42,333 bases of DNA, from the NCBI GenBank assembly GCA_009841115.1, contig VXML01000103.1, positions 1 to 42,333 of the forward strand, in the 5' to 3' direction. This document shows, piece by piece, positions 16,223 through 25,256 of this stretch. Numbering within the stretch: position 1 is the stretch's first letter; every line of letters starts with the position of its first letter. The notes under the pieces are model-generated. The model made no database searches and was not told where the DNA came from. It was given only the letters and a program-made list of their open reading frames with translations. This DNA comes from Gemmatimonadota bacterium (lineage in GTDB: Bacteria > Latescibacterota > UBA2968 > UBA8231). A program made the position numbers and the translations under genes.

Positions 16223-18313
16223 TTAGTACGCGACCGCTACGACGCGACTCTGCTCGGCGTCACCTGAATCCCCGGAGACAAAAACGCGGGCTACGTACAG
16301 GCCCGGGGGAACTAGCTGGCCTTGGTCGTCGCGGCCGTTCCACACCTTGTCTGTGTAGCGACCGTTGGCCTCTTCACCGGCGAAGAGGACGCGCACGCGC
16401 CGGCCGCTCAAGTCGTAGAGCGCGACTTCGACCGGCCGTGGGGAGCTCAGCGCCAGCAGGTTGTAGAGAATGATCGCCTCGTCGTTGATGCCATCGCCAT
16501 TGGGAGTAAAGGGGTTGGGCACAGCCTGCACTTCGCCCAATAGCTGCCCTTCGGCCAATACGGATGGGCTGAGTACCGTGGTACCGGAAAACGCGTCCTC
16601 ATCGCCTTCGCCCAAAAAAGCCACATTGCCTGGGTCGATGACTTGGGCGGCACCCGGCTCGGTCGTAAGCCGCGCCGCCGCAGTGAAGTTGGTGCTGTAC
16701 GTCAGCACGTTGGTTTGGAAGCGAATTTGCACCTGAGTCTGGTCGTCGGTAACCACGGGGAAGCGCACGGCAAAACGGTCGTCGGCAACCTCCGCAATGG
16801 CGAACTCCTCGCCGGCCGCGTCGAGGCTGTCGAATTGGTGTTCGGCCACGACCGCGCCAGCGCCATCAATAATCTGCACCGCATCGATACTCGACACCCG
16901 CGCTGGCGTGTCGATCTCAATGATGTCGAAGCCGCGTAGGCCGTCCGTGCCCATAGCAGCGCGCATGGCAAAGGTAAAGGGCACTTCTTCAGACACCTGT
17001 ACCTCGCGCGGAAAAACCTCGCCGACCAAGGCGTCGGCAAACGGCGGCGTCAACAAGTCGAAGCTCAGCGACTTGATCACTCGCGCGGCCTCTAGGTCGC
17101 TGCTATTGAAAACCACCTCGAACTGCATGTAGCGGCGCGGGCTGGGCGAGACAATGGGCCGGCCCGGGCCATTGGCCGCGTCCGCCGGATAAGGCGTGCT
17201 AAAGGGACTCCAATTGATCAGGTCGTCGGTCACAGCCCCGGCCATCCACTCGCGGCCTGCGGCATCGGTAATGGGCGTCTGACCCGCCTTTTGGGGAAAT
17301 TTCCGATACTCGGCTAGGCCCATCTCCTCTCCGGGATTTTCCAGCGAAAAAGGAATGTCCTCGGCGTCTTGCTTGCCGCGCAACCGACGGGTGTACACAA
17401 AGGGCGAGGTATCCGTACCCGTACGCGTGCGGATCTGCGCACTAGAGAAACGCGGATCGCCCAACACCTCTTCCACCCAGCGCAAGGTGCCCCACACGGC
17501 AGGTTGTCCGGCGTCAAAAATGTCCGAGACGTACTGGGCCCGCGACAGGAAGCCCTTGCCGAAAATCTCGATCTCGTCGATCTCAAAATCTACCGGCGAA
17601 GTCGCCCGCAAGCGCAGGTGCTGAACATAGCGCGGCGGGTCGAGCGGCACGTCGATAACCGCGACCTGGTTGTCGGTCTCGGCGATCAGCGGCCTCCAGA
17701 TAGGCGTGTCCTCGCTGGTCAGGTTCAGGCCGTCGTTGGTAAAAAGCTCATACGCCCGCAGGTAGTCGTTTTGGAAGGGGGTCGAGGGCGAGGGCACAAC
17801 CGTATTGCGCGGATAGATGCGTATGCGCTCGACCCCGAAGCGCGCTCCTAAATTGAGCAGGACTAGGATGCCGAGGGAATTCTGATTCTTGCGCTCAAAG
17901 GCCAACAGCTCGCCGCCCGGCTCGTCCGAGAGCAACTCCTTTAGCATCATCTCCAAGTCGAGCGGCTTGAACGTGCCGCTGAAGTCGAAGACATTGGGCG
18001 AATCTATATCGCCGCCGCGTTCGATAGTGCCGACGGCCACGTTCTCTCCCTCGGCAATGCGCAGAGGCAGGATGCTGTGGGAAAAGTCTTCGCGTGCAAA
18101 TTCGATTAAGTCGCCAGGTGCGTTGCCCACCAGCAGATTGTTGGGATCTAAGGGCGAGCGGTGCTCGGCGTCAATGGTGGTGACGACGGCCTCGCCTTCA
18201 CCCTGCCAGTCCAACTCGCCGCCCTCCCCTATCGAGACCGTATCGAGAGCCCAACTTCCACTCGGCAGCCAGAGCACTAAGACGAGGCTGGCCGCGGCAC
18301 AATGCGCTTTCAT
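16223..18313 (-). CDS. Secreted protein, paralogue of the 8101 and 18459 products, with FlgD/gliding-type C-terminal domain
   Basis: A 696-residue protein with signal peptide (MKAHCAAASLVLVLW, cleavage near SWA-L). The ATG at 18313 is chosen over upstream in-frame ATGs because GGAGG stands 6 bp before it. The N-terminal half looks like a beta-rich galactose-binding fold (FGVERIRIYPRN, IEIFGKGF). The middle holds the shared core: IRTRTGTDTSPF, INWSPFSTPY and RRYMQFEVVF. The C-terminus has AVPNPFTPNGDGINDEA, WNGRDDQG and PPGLYVARV and ends in VAVAY. It diverges from the paralogue at 18459 across a 145-bp spacer, which suggests joint control. Probably exported and surface-attached; ligand unknown. 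Confidence 0.8.
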   Translation of the reverse strand: MKAHCAAASLVLVLWLPSGSWALDTVSIGEGGELDWQGEGEAVVTTIDAEHRSPLDPNNLLVGNAPGDLIEFAREDFSHSILPLRIAEGENVAVGTIERGGDIDSPNVFDFSGTFKPLDLEMMLKELLSDEPGGELLAFERKNQNSLGILVLLNLGARFGVERIRIYPRNTVVPSPSTPFQNDYLRAYELFTNDGLNLTSEDTPIWRPLIAETDNQVAVIDVPLDPPRYVQHLRLRATSPVDFEIDEIEIFGKGFLSRAQYVSDIFDAGQPAVWGTLRWVEEVLGDPRFSSAQIRTRTGTDTSPFVYTRRLRGKQDAEDIPFSLENPGEEMGLAEYRKFPQKAGQTPITDAAGREWMAGAVTDDLINWSPFSTPYPADAANGPGRPIVSPSPRRYMQFEVVFNSSDLEAARVIKSLSFDLLTPPFADALVGEVFPREVQVSEEVPFTFAMRAAMGTDGLRGFDIIEIDTPARVSSIDAVQIIDGAGAVVAEHQFDSLDAAGEEFAIAEVADDRFAVRFPVVTDDQTQVQIRFQTNVLTYSTNFTAAARLTTEPGAAQVIDPGNVAFLGEGDEDAFSGTTVLSPSVLAEGQLLGEVQAVPNPFTPNGDGINDEAIILYNLLALSSPRPVEVALYDLSGRRVRVLFAGEEANGRYTDKVWNGRDDQGQLVPPGLYVARVFVSGDSGDAEQSRVVAVAY

Positions 18314-18458
18314 GTCCATCCTCCGTGCGGTTTGCTGCATAAAACAATCAAAGTACAGGCATAAATCAAGTTAAATAAGGTGCGCCATGTGCATATCTTA
18401 ACTTGCCAAATCGACCTGTTCTTTTTTTATATTACCAACATCTCAAGGAAGAGACGCC
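18314..18458. promoter_or_regulatory. Divergent promoter region between two paralogous surface-protein genes
   Basis: A 145-bp AT-richer spacer between two divergent starts. For the plus-strand gene a weak candidate promoter is TTGCCA (18403-18408) with TATATT (18428-18433); the 19-bp spacing is long. The plus gene has AAGGAAGAG as ribosome binding site and the minus gene has GGAGG. No clear operator dyad was found. Confidence 0.35.
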
Positions 18459-20579
18459 ATGCAGTACATCATTGCTTCGTGTTTCCTGCTCGTCCTATCG
18501 ATTGCGCCGGCGCACAGCCGCGGGGAGTTTCGCGTCGGGGGAGACGAGGGCAATCCTTGGCCCAGCTTGCTGTCTGAAGAAGGAGCCGGCGAGTACTGGC
18601 TGTTTGATGCCGAGGGCCAACTCGTGGGCACCGAATCCGTGGGCGTCACGCCCCACGGTGCGGCTGCGGATACCCTCATCGACTTTGCTGGCAACGCCAT
18701 TGGGCCGCGCTTCATTGACCCGGCGGTCAACCTAACCCTGATTGACCCCAATGCTGCGGACATCAACACTCTACTGCCGTACACTGGAGGCCAAATCCAG
18801 ACGACCGACGGCTGCTCGGCCCGCGACGACCAGATCCGCGCCGTGAAAAAGCAATTCGACGGCGATTTCACCACAGCCCACTTCCGCCGCTTCACCCCAG
18901 GCCAAGGCATCTTCAGCGGCGGCAGAATCGTCGCCGGGGTCACCGGCGAAGGCTGGAAAAACTCCGTGGTCATCGACTTTAGCACAGCTGTGCCAGTCAA
19001 CCGCATCCGCTTTTTTCCCCGCCTCGGACGAGAAGACGACATCTTGCTCATCGAGGAACTCACTGAGCCTAAGCCGCCCCTAGAGGCATTTGGCGAAGAC
19101 AGCTTCGCCGCCAACTTCCTCGCCTGGTACGAACTGCGCAAAGGCGACAACAACGTGCGCTTTGCCAACAGCCCCTGCGACCGAGTCAGCCGCGTCACGA
19201 AGGGCCTGCGCTGGGTTCGCAACCAAGACCCCGCGCTTACTGTAATCGAATCCAACCGCGAAAATCTCGATGCCGTAGTAGAGTTGCGCTTTCCCACCGA
19301 GTCGATCCGCTACATCACCGCCCAAGCCTTTCCCCTGCGCGACTGGGAGGTCGCCGAATTCGAGGTGTACGGCGAGGGCTTTGTCGAGGAGACCGTCCTC
19401 GTTACCCAGATTCTCGACTTTGGCCAGCCAATCAACTGGGGCAAAATTCGCTGGGACGCCGACGTGCCCGAGGGCACCCGCATCGAGGTTCGCACCCGCA
19501 CTGGCAACTCGCCCGACCCCAGCCTCTACTTCGACGAAAACATCAACGGCGACATCCGTCCGATCACCTTAAAAGAATACGAAAAACTCGACCCGTCCGG
19601 TCGCCTGCCCACCGTGTACGACACCGACAACTGGAGCTTCTGGTCACCGCCCTACGACTTTGCCGCGGGTTTGCGCGACAGCGACGAGCCGGCTGAAGCG
19701 TGGCGCGACGGCACGCCGCTTTTGTCGCCCGGGCCGAGCCGCTACATCCAACTCGCCTTTCGCCTGTTTTCTACCTTTACCACTGCGCCGCGCATCCGCT
19801 CACTCACGATCCAATTCGGCGATGCGCCGGCTGCCCGAGAAATCCTCGGCGAAGTGTGGCCCATTGCCGTCGATTCCTTCGCGCCCACGGAATTTACCTA
19901 CGTCATCCGGCCGGAATTTACCGCTGACGACACCGGCTTCGACCGGCTGGAAATCCGCACCCATGCCCAAGTCCAAGCCGTCTCTGCAGTCAAACGCGAC
20001 GGTACCGAACTCGACTTGAACGCCTTTGTTCCAGAGATACAGGACGACCACTTCGTGGTGTCCTTCCCCCGCTTGCAAGGCGAAGACGATAGCTTCAAAC
20101 AGCTCGAAGTGAGCTTTGTGGTGCCGGTCCTGCGCTTTGGTACTGAGTTTTCGGGCTGGGTCTTCGACAGCAACGACCCCGACCAGATCAAGCAGCAAGT
20201 TCGTCCAGGTAACGCCACCTTTCGCTTTTCAGGCGATGCCATCGCCGTCAGCACGCCCGTCGGCGGCCGGCTCCTCGTCGATATTACCGTGACTTCCAAC
20301 CCGCTTACGCCGAATGGCGACGGAGTGAACGAGACCGTGGAAATCGCCTATAAGCTGCGCGAAGTCACGGCTAGCCGCCCGGTGCAACTGGCGATCTACA
20401 ATCTCGCCGGCCAACTCGTAGTCAAGCTGCCGCCCATAACCGCGCGCAGCGGCGAATTCGCCCATCGCTGGGACGGCCGCGACGCCGCTCAGCAGCTCGT
20501 GCCCCCGGGCACCTATATCTGGCGGCTGCAGCTAGAAGAGAAGGAAGAACGCGCCGGCATCCTCTCAGTCGCTTATTGA
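18459..20579 (+). CDS. Secreted protein with galactose-binding-like domain and FlgD/gliding-type C-terminal domain
   Basis: A 706-residue protein with a signal peptide (cleavage near AHS-R). Residues about 120-310 resemble a discoidin-like fold: KKQFDGDFTTAHF, then VVIDFSTAVPVNRIRFFPR, closing with WEVAEFEVYGEGF. The shared core follows (GKIRWDADVPEGTRIEVRT, WSFWSPPYDF, SPGPSRYIQLAF, RIRSLTIQF). A short YEKL unit in the core resembles the degenerate units of the 8101 product. The C-terminal domain has SNPLTPNGDGVNETVE, RWDGRDAAQ and PPGTYIWRL and ends in LSVAY. A terminator-like hairpin follows. It is clearly paralogous to the products at 8101 and 16223, although domain order and spacing vary. 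Probably a surface-displayed carbohydrate- or matrix-binding protein. Confidence 0.8.
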   Translation: MQYIIASCFLLVLSIAPAHSRGEFRVGGDEGNPWPSLLSEEGAGEYWLFDAEGQLVGTESVGVTPHGAAADTLIDFAGNAIGPRFIDPAVNLTLIDPNAADINTLLPYTGGQIQTTDGCSARDDQIRAVKKQFDGDFTTAHFRRFTPGQGIFSGGRIVAGVTGEGWKNSVVIDFSTAVPVNRIRFFPRLGREDDILLIEELTEPKPPLEAFGEDSFAANFLAWYELRKGDNNVRFANSPCDRVSRVTKGLRWVRNQDPALTVIESNRENLDAVVELRFPTESIRYITAQAFPLRDWEVAEFEVYGEGFVEETVLVTQILDFGQPINWGKIRWDADVPEGTRIEVRTRTGNSPDPSLYFDENINGDIRPITLKEYEKLDPSGRLPTVYDTDNWSFWSPPYDFAAGLRDSDEPAEAWRDGTPLLSPGPSRYIQLAFRLFSTFTTAPRIRSLTIQFGDAPAAREILGEVWPIAVDSFAPTEFTYVIRPEFTADDTGFDRLEIRTHAQVQAVSAVKRDGTELDLNAFVPEIQDDHFVVSFPRLQGEDDSFKQLEVSFVVPVLRFGTEFSGWVFDSNDPDQIKQQVRPGNATFRFSGDAIAVSTPVGGRLLVDITVTSNPLTPNGDGVNETVEIAYKLREVTASRPVQLAIYNLAGQLVVKLPPITARSGEFAHRWDGRDAAQQLVPPGTYIWRLQLEEKEERAGILSVAY

Positions 20580-20614
20580 CAAACGGCGTTGAGTTGATTA
20601 TTCATTGGGCATTA

Positions 20615-20642
20615 AGCGCGTGCCGAGCGCGCTGTATTTTTT
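20615..20642 (+). terminator. Probable intrinsic terminator after the 18459 gene
   Basis: AGCGCG (20615-20620) pairs with CGCGCT (20628-20633) around a 7-nt loop, followed after three bases by six T. The stem is only 6 bp. It lies between two plus-strand genes and could also act as an attenuator for the next one. Confidence 0.5.
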
Positions 20643-20695
20643 GTACAAGTTTTACCAGCATTTTTCACTTCTCCTAAGGAGGGAGGGTTTTCGCT

Positions 20696-21598
20696 ATGAA
20701 AGAGCGGACCAAATTCGTTTTAGCGGCAGCTTTGGTCATGGGCTTGTGCGGTACGTCCTTTGGCCATGCGCCTCCCGGCGAACTCTATTTCGCCGTGCAG
20801 TTCCCCGACAATCTCGTCCCCACCATGGACGGCGACTTGTCGGACTGGGACGTCGTGCCGATCGATCCGTACACGATCCGCAACGACCGTCTCTATTCGC
20901 CGGTGGCCGACATCCAGCCCGTGGGCCGTGGCGAGATCGATGTTAGCGACATTAACATCCGCCACCTCATCGGCTGGAACGACAACGCGAATAAGCTCTA
21001 CTACATGACCGAGGTCTTCGACAATGTCCACAACCTGGACCGCGAAAACCCCTCGGCCTTCTGGCAGGACGACGCCTGGGAAGTAGAGGTCAACCCCGAC
21101 CACACGCCGACCGAGGAGCACAACCTCGAAGGCGAGCCGGCCAACAACTTTAGCTACAAATGGGCCGTGCCGCCGGTAGAAGGTGCCTATCAGTTCTACC
21201 GCCCGGTGCGGGCGCTGGAGTGGTTCGTAGATGGCAGCGACTTTATCACTTTCGGCTGGGGCTACGACGGCGAGCAGTTCGGCGAGAGCACCTATTACTA
21301 CGAACTGGCTATCACGCCGATCATCTCGATGCCCAACGACGAGTCGGCCACCCCAGAGCAAGCCGTGATCTTCGACCTCGCGGAAGACGAGATCATCCAC
21401 ACATCCGTGACTGTGGGTGACTTCGACGAGCCGTGCACCGAGTGCGCACTCGAAAGCTATCAGGGCTTCTGGACCATGTCGCCGGAAAGCTGCTGCACCG
21501 CCACCAACGACGTGTTGCTGGACCAGCTATTGCCGGAGATGGAGTCCGCGACCTCGGTCGAGGACGTGAGTTGGGGCCAGATCAAGGCCGCTCAGTAG
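20696..21598 (+). CDS. Secreted protein with a CBM9/DOMON-like domain
   Basis: A 300-residue protein with a clear signal peptide (cleavage near SFG-H24) and a very strong ribosome binding site (AAGGAGGGAGGG). The mature part opens with a CBM9-like pattern: MDGDLSDWD at about residues 44-52, then LIGWNDNANKLYYMTEVFD and DDAWEVEVNPD. This is the layout of family 9 carbohydrate-binding-like domains found alone in many environmental bacteria. The C-terminal 60 residues are unusual for such a protein in having CTEC and a CC pair, perhaps disulfides or a metal site. Flanking terminators suggest a single-gene transcription unit. The binding target is unknown, and no catalytic residues are recognised. 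Confidence 0.75.
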   Translation: MKERTKFVLAAALVMGLCGTSFGHAPPGELYFAVQFPDNLVPTMDGDLSDWDVVPIDPYTIRNDRLYSPVADIQPVGRGEIDVSDINIRHLIGWNDNANKLYYMTEVFDNVHNLDRENPSAFWQDDAWEVEVNPDHTPTEEHNLEGEPANNFSYKWAVPPVEGAYQFYRPVRALEWFVDGSDFITFGWGYDGEQFGESTYYYELAITPIISMPNDESATPEQAVIFDLAEDEIIHTSVTVGDFDEPCTECALESYQGFWTMSPESCCTATNDVLLDQLLPEMESATSVEDVSWGQIKAAQ

Positions 21599-21621
21599 TA
21601 TCCTTTTTCAACAACCGCACA

Positions 21622-21655
21622 AAAAAGCCGGTGCCCCTCGGGGTACCGGCTTTTT
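21622..21655. terminator. Strong bidirectional terminator between convergent genes
   Basis: AAAAAGCCGGTGCCCC (21622-21637) and GGGGTACCGGCTTTTT (21640-21655) form a long stem with one G-T wobble. A-rich on the left and T-rich on the right, it gives a U-tract on both strands. It serves the plus gene ending at 21598 and the minus gene ending at 21676. Confidence 0.9.
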
Positions 21656-21675
21656 GCGTTTGATCGGCGGCGCGC

Positions 21676-22407
21676 TCACTCGCCGATCATCTCCTGCATC
21701 TTAGCGGCGACCCAATCAATGGCCACATCGGCCATCACCCGGCCTTTCTTGGGCGTGGCCAAGTCGCGGCCCGCCTCGAAGTATCTCGGGTCGCGCGGCG
21801 CGTAGCTCTCGCTTTGTATCTGGAGATTAGCTGCCTCGTAATCGACCCCTTTCCACTGCACGTTCTCGGGAAACGCCGCCATGGCAAACGAGGTCTCAAA
21901 CTCGGCCGCGTGCGCCGGGCAGTCCCCGGATTCCAGCACTTCGGCGACCAGTTCCTCCGAATACGCCGCCCAATACGAATAAAACTGCACATCCATGTCC
22001 AGCCGCTGGCTGAATTCCTCGACTTGGCCGCCCAATGGGCCATTGCCGGCGTGGCCATTGCATATCAGGACGTGCTCAACCCCATGCCGCTTGAGCGATT
22101 CGCACACGTCGTAGGCCACGGCAAAGAAGGTCTCTGGCCGCAGGCTCAAGGTGCCGGGGAACTCCATCCAGTGCTCGGATATGCCTATGGATAGAGGCGT
22201 GGCCACCACCACTTGCGGATAGAGCTGCAAAGCCGCTTGGTGCGCCACATGCGCCGCGCTGGCGGTATCGTGCTCCATGGCTAAGTGCTCGTTGTGCTGC
22301 TCGGTGCTACCAGTGGGCAGGATTGCCCCCTTGATCAGGCCCTGTTCCAGCCGCTCGCGCACGTGGCGACGAGTCAATTTCCACAGCCGTACTTCTTCGA
22401 CGATCAT
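21676..22407 (-). CDS. Creatininase-family metal-dependent amidohydrolase
   Basis: A 243-residue protein, close to the family's usual 240-270. Metal-ligand motifs are present: TGSTEQHNEHLAMEHD (Glu36, His38, Asp47), then NGHAGN and AAEFETS with the later His and Glu ligands. Family members hydrolyse cyclic or linear amides such as creatinine, or the formamide of pyrroloquinoline or mycofactocin precursors, using two metal ions; the substrate here cannot be told. The start MIVEEVRLW at 22407 is preferred to an upstream in-frame start at 22440 because AAGGAG lies just before it. No signal peptide, so cytoplasmic. A promoter-like pair sits upstream and a shared terminator downstream, so it is probably monocistronic. 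Confidence 0.88.
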   Translation of the reverse strand: MIVEEVRLWKLTRRHVRERLEQGLIKGAILPTGSTEQHNEHLAMEHDTASAAHVAHQAALQLYPQVVVATPLSIGISEHWMEFPGTLSLRPETFFAVAYDVCESLKRHGVEHVLICNGHAGNGPLGGQVEEFSQRLDMDVQFYSYWAAYSEELVAEVLESGDCPAHAAEFETSFAMAAFPENVQWKGVDYEAANLQIQSESYAPRDPRYFEAGRDLATPKKGRVMADVAIDWVAAKMQEMIGE

Positions 22408-22451
22408 TGGTTTTCTCCTTTGTTGCGTTGACGGGCACACTCGAAGAGCCT

Positions 22452-22480
22452 ATCATGCAAAATTAATTGGCCAGTGACAA
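22452..22480 (-). promoter_or_regulatory. Candidate sigma70-type promoter for the creatininase-family gene
   Basis: On the minus strand TTGTCA (22480-22475) and CATGAT (22457-22452) are separated by 17 bp, about 45 bp before the ATG at 22407. The match is good but not perfect, and no expression evidence is available. Confidence 0.4.
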
Positions 22481-22542
22481 CTCCTTGGCCGACGATGACG
22501 CGTTCACCGCTAGCCTTCCTACCCTTAAAGCAGAGGAATCCC

Positions 22543-23457
22543 ATGCGCATCGCCTGCTGTGTTCTACTCTTGACCGCCCTGCCCCTAGCCGCCCAAACCG
22601 ACCAGTACGAAGGCTTTACTGGCTTTTGGCTCGAAAACGACCGCGCCGAGGCTTTCGCCATCGCCGCACCTTATCCGCGGGTTCTCGCCTTCCGCCTCAA
22701 AGGCGGCGAAAACCCCCTCCACGTCTATCGCGAATACGAATATATCGGCGTGCGCTCGTGGTTTTTTGAGCCAACCCAGATTCCCGAATCCGGGCTGCCG
22801 GCCCTGCAACTAGCCACCGCAGAGATGACCGGCGCGCGCTCCGTGCTCCTCACCGCCGCCCCAGACGACAGCTCGGGTTTGCGCTTGACTATGGAGATCG
22901 CACTCGACGCCGAGCGACCCGTACTCCACATCCGCCACGGCTTCAAAAACATGCGCGACAAACCGCGCCGCATCGCCTGCTGGGCCCTCAACGTCATCCG
23001 CCCCGATGCGGGCGTCGGCGTCACTCCCTGGCGTACAGAGGGCCGTCGCAGTCTGCTATTCTGGCCAAATACCGACCCCAATGAGCCTGGCATCTACTCG
23101 GGACCTAAAGCACTGGCATTGGATTATCGGATAGAGCCGCGCAATCGCTGGCAGAAAATCGGCACCAACGGCGACGCGGGCTGGATCGCCTTCGTCTGGA
23201 ACGGGACCGCGCTCAAATCCACCGTCGCCCACGTCGCCGAAGCCGAATATCCCGAAGACGGCGGCACGGTGACGATGTTCAATTCCACGTCTGAGGTATT
23301 CGACGGCAAGCCGCGCTTCGGCGAAATCGAAAACGTCGGCCCGCTGAGCAAACTGATGCCGGGGGACACCTTGTGGATGGAACAAACACTGGAATTGATC
23401 GTCGGAATTGACGGCGACGATCCCGAAAGCTGGGTCGAAATGCTGGGGGACGAATAG
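22543..23457 (+). CDS. Secreted galactose-mutarotase-like (DUF4380-like) protein
   Basis: A 304-residue protein with a signal peptide (MRIACCVLLLTALPLAAQ, cleavage near LAA-Q). ATG 22543 is preferred because AGAGGAA stands before it; an in-frame ATG at 22474 would put 23 polar residues ahead of the signal. The sequence has the beta-sandwich feel of aldose-1-epimerase-like or DUF4380 proteins: RVLAFRLKGGENPLHVYRE near the start, WALNVIRPDAGVGVTPW and WPNTDPNEPGIYSGPKAL in the middle. I cannot point to conserved catalytic His and Glu residues, so an enzyme role is not shown. The next gene starts 29 bp downstream and may be co-transcribed. Confidence 0.65.
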   Translation: MRIACCVLLLTALPLAAQTDQYEGFTGFWLENDRAEAFAIAAPYPRVLAFRLKGGENPLHVYREYEYIGVRSWFFEPTQIPESGLPALQLATAEMTGARSVLLTAAPDDSSGLRLTMEIALDAERPVLHIRHGFKNMRDKPRRIACWALNVIRPDAGVGVTPWRTEGRRSLLFWPNTDPNEPGIYSGPKALALDYRIEPRNRWQKIGTNGDAGWIAFVWNGTALKSTVAHVAEAEYPEDGGTVTMFNSTSEVFDGKPRFGEIENVGPLSKLMPGDTLWMEQTLELIVGIDGDDPESWVEMLGDE

Positions 23458-23486
23458 CGGTCTAACGCAAGAAAAGGAGCAGAGCG

Positions 23487-25181
23487 ATGAAAGGGTTTTG
23501 CGCGGAGCGGGAAGGTATTGCCATCGTACCCAAACTGCTCATCGTCGTCCTGTTGTCTCTCGGCCCTAGCACGGTAGACACTCGTGCAGAAAGCGCGCCG
23601 ACCGCCCTGCGCTGCGGCACCCCCTACGTGCTCCAAGCTATGGACGCGGCCTCAGAGCTTAGTACCGAGCACCAACGTCTAAAACTCGTGCAGCGCCGAC
23701 CTAGCACTCAGCACAGCTTGCTAACGCCCTCTGGTCATTTCCGCGTCCACTACGACACCGAAGGCGACGACGCGGTTGATCCTACCGATGGCGATGCCAA
23801 CGGCATCCCGGACTACATCGACCTAGCCGCAACCGTCCTCGATAGCACTTGGGAGTTGGAAGTAGAACAGCTTGGCTACAACCCGCCTCCATCGGACAAC
23901 GGTTTGGGCGGCGGCGACGAATACGACGTTTACGTTATAGACATAGCGCACCGAGGCTGTGCAAACGTGCGTCCCGTTTACGGCTGCACCTATCCCGGAT
24001 CGTCCAACGCGGTCACTCACAGCCACCTCGAAATCGACAACAATTTCACCGATTCCAGCTACGTACAGACTCGCGGACTAGACGCCTTGCGCGTGACCAT
24101 CGCCCACGAGTTCCGCCACGCCATTCAGTTCGGCTACTACGCAGGGAGAGATGGCAGTTGGTGGCAGGAATCGACCTCGACCTGGATGGAGGAAGTGTCC
24201 TATCCGCACATCGACGATTATCTCCAGTACTTGCCGCACTTCCTGAGCATCCCCCAACGCGCCCTCAACTCTGGTCGTCCTGGCAGCAGCCACATCTACG
24301 GCACCGCGATCTTTTCCCACTTCCTCGATCAGCACTATAGCCGCGATCTCAACCGCCTGATCTGGGAAGAACTCAAGGAGCGCCAAAGCGCCGACCTCGA
24401 TCACTTCGATCGCATCATCCGCCGCGTTGAGCCGGGTGGCCTGGGCGTCGCTATTGGCGAATTTGCCGTCTGGAATTACTTCACCGGCCGCCGCCATCGC
24501 CGCGGATTTTACGCCGAAGGGGACAAGTATCCGCTCGTCCCCACCCACGACCTCGCAGTCGCCGCCAAGACAGTCGTCCGCGATTCGAGCCTGCTCGACG
24601 CCACCGGCAGCAACTATCTGCGCCTCGCGCCGCAACTCCGCCCAGGCGGCGTTACCCTTGCCTTTGAGTCCTCCCGTGGTGCTTGGCGTCGCCATCTGCT
24701 TTTAATCGCTCCCGACAGCATCGCGGTGCGGCCGGTTGCAGAGCCGACGGTCCGCGTCATTGACTGGGACCAGTACGAAGAGGTCATCTTAGTCATCTCC
24801 TCGGCCGAAGACCACGGCGTGGCCTATCCGTACCAAGTGTCCGTAGAATTCGACCCCGATCTGACCGACGCGCAGGCGGCCCTCGCCACGCTGTTCGACC
24901 CCAGCTACCCCAACCCCTTCCGCCTCGGCCAACACCGGCAGACCCACCTGGTCTTCGACTTGGCCTTCCCTAGCGCCCAAACCCGCCTGTCCATCTTTTC
25001 GACCAACGGCGACTTGGTCTGGTGGAAAGACTTAGGTCCCCGCGCCGCTCGCGAAAACCACGTGGTGCCGTGGGACGGACGCAACGCCGCCGGCAAGTTC
25101 GTCGCCAGCGGCGTCTATCACCTCTTACTAGAAGCCGACGGTCAGACGGCGTTGCATAGTCTGGCCGTCGTACGGGATTAG
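23487..25181 (+). CDS. Secreted zinc metalloprotease (MXAN_6640-like) with FlgD-type C-terminal domain
   Basis: A 564-residue protein with a hydrophobic export signal (about residues 12-28). The region HFRVHYDTEGDDAVDPTDGD followed by GIPDYID is typical of MXAN_6640-type putative metalloproteases. The zinc site is HEFRH (His207, Glu208, His211), with a likely third ligand Glu228 in WWQESTSTWMEE, a gluzincin pattern. The C-terminus (about 475-564) is a FlgD-Ig-like module: YPNPFRLG, LSIFSTNGDLVWW, WDGRNAAGKFVASGVYHL. AAGGAG precedes ATG 23487. Probably cleaves extracellular proteins at the cell surface; substrate unknown. A hairpin follows, but its U-tract serves the opposite strand. Confidence 0.83.
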   Translation: MKGFCAEREGIAIVPKLLIVVLLSLGPSTVDTRAESAPTALRCGTPYVLQAMDAASELSTEHQRLKLVQRRPSTQHSLLTPSGHFRVHYDTEGDDAVDPTDGDANGIPDYIDLAATVLDSTWELEVEQLGYNPPPSDNGLGGGDEYDVYVIDIAHRGCANVRPVYGCTYPGSSNAVTHSHLEIDNNFTDSSYVQTRGLDALRVTIAHEFRHAIQFGYYAGRDGSWWQESTSTWMEEVSYPHIDDYLQYLPHFLSIPQRALNSGRPGSSHIYGTAIFSHFLDQHYSRDLNRLIWEELKERQSADLDHFDRIIRRVEPGGLGVAIGEFAVWNYFTGRRHRRGFYAEGDKYPLVPTHDLAVAAKTVVRDSSLLDATGSNYLRLAPQLRPGGVTLAFESSRGAWRRHLLLIAPDSIAVRPVAEPTVRVIDWDQYEEVILVISSAEDHGVAYPYQVSVEFDPDLTDAQAALATLFDPSYPNPFRLGQHRQTHLVFDLAFPSAQTRLSIFSTNGDLVWWKDLGPRAARENHVVPWDGRNAAGKFVASGVYHLLLEADGQTALHSLAVVRD

Positions 25182-25197
25182 CAGGCCAACTCTCGAC

Positions 25198-25231
25198 AAA
25201 AAAATACGGGCGAGGGAATCACCCCCGCCCG
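25198..25231 (-). terminator. Intrinsic terminator of the purF transcript
   Basis: CGGGCGAGGG (25207-25216) and CCCCCGCCCG (25222-25231) form a 10-bp stem with one mismatch and a 5-nt loop. Seven A at 25198-25204 give a U-tract on the minus strand. Its 3' arm and U-tract closely match the terminator at 36317-36358. Confidence 0.85.
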
Positions 25232-25256
25232 CCCTGCTACACAAATTGTCTCTCTG

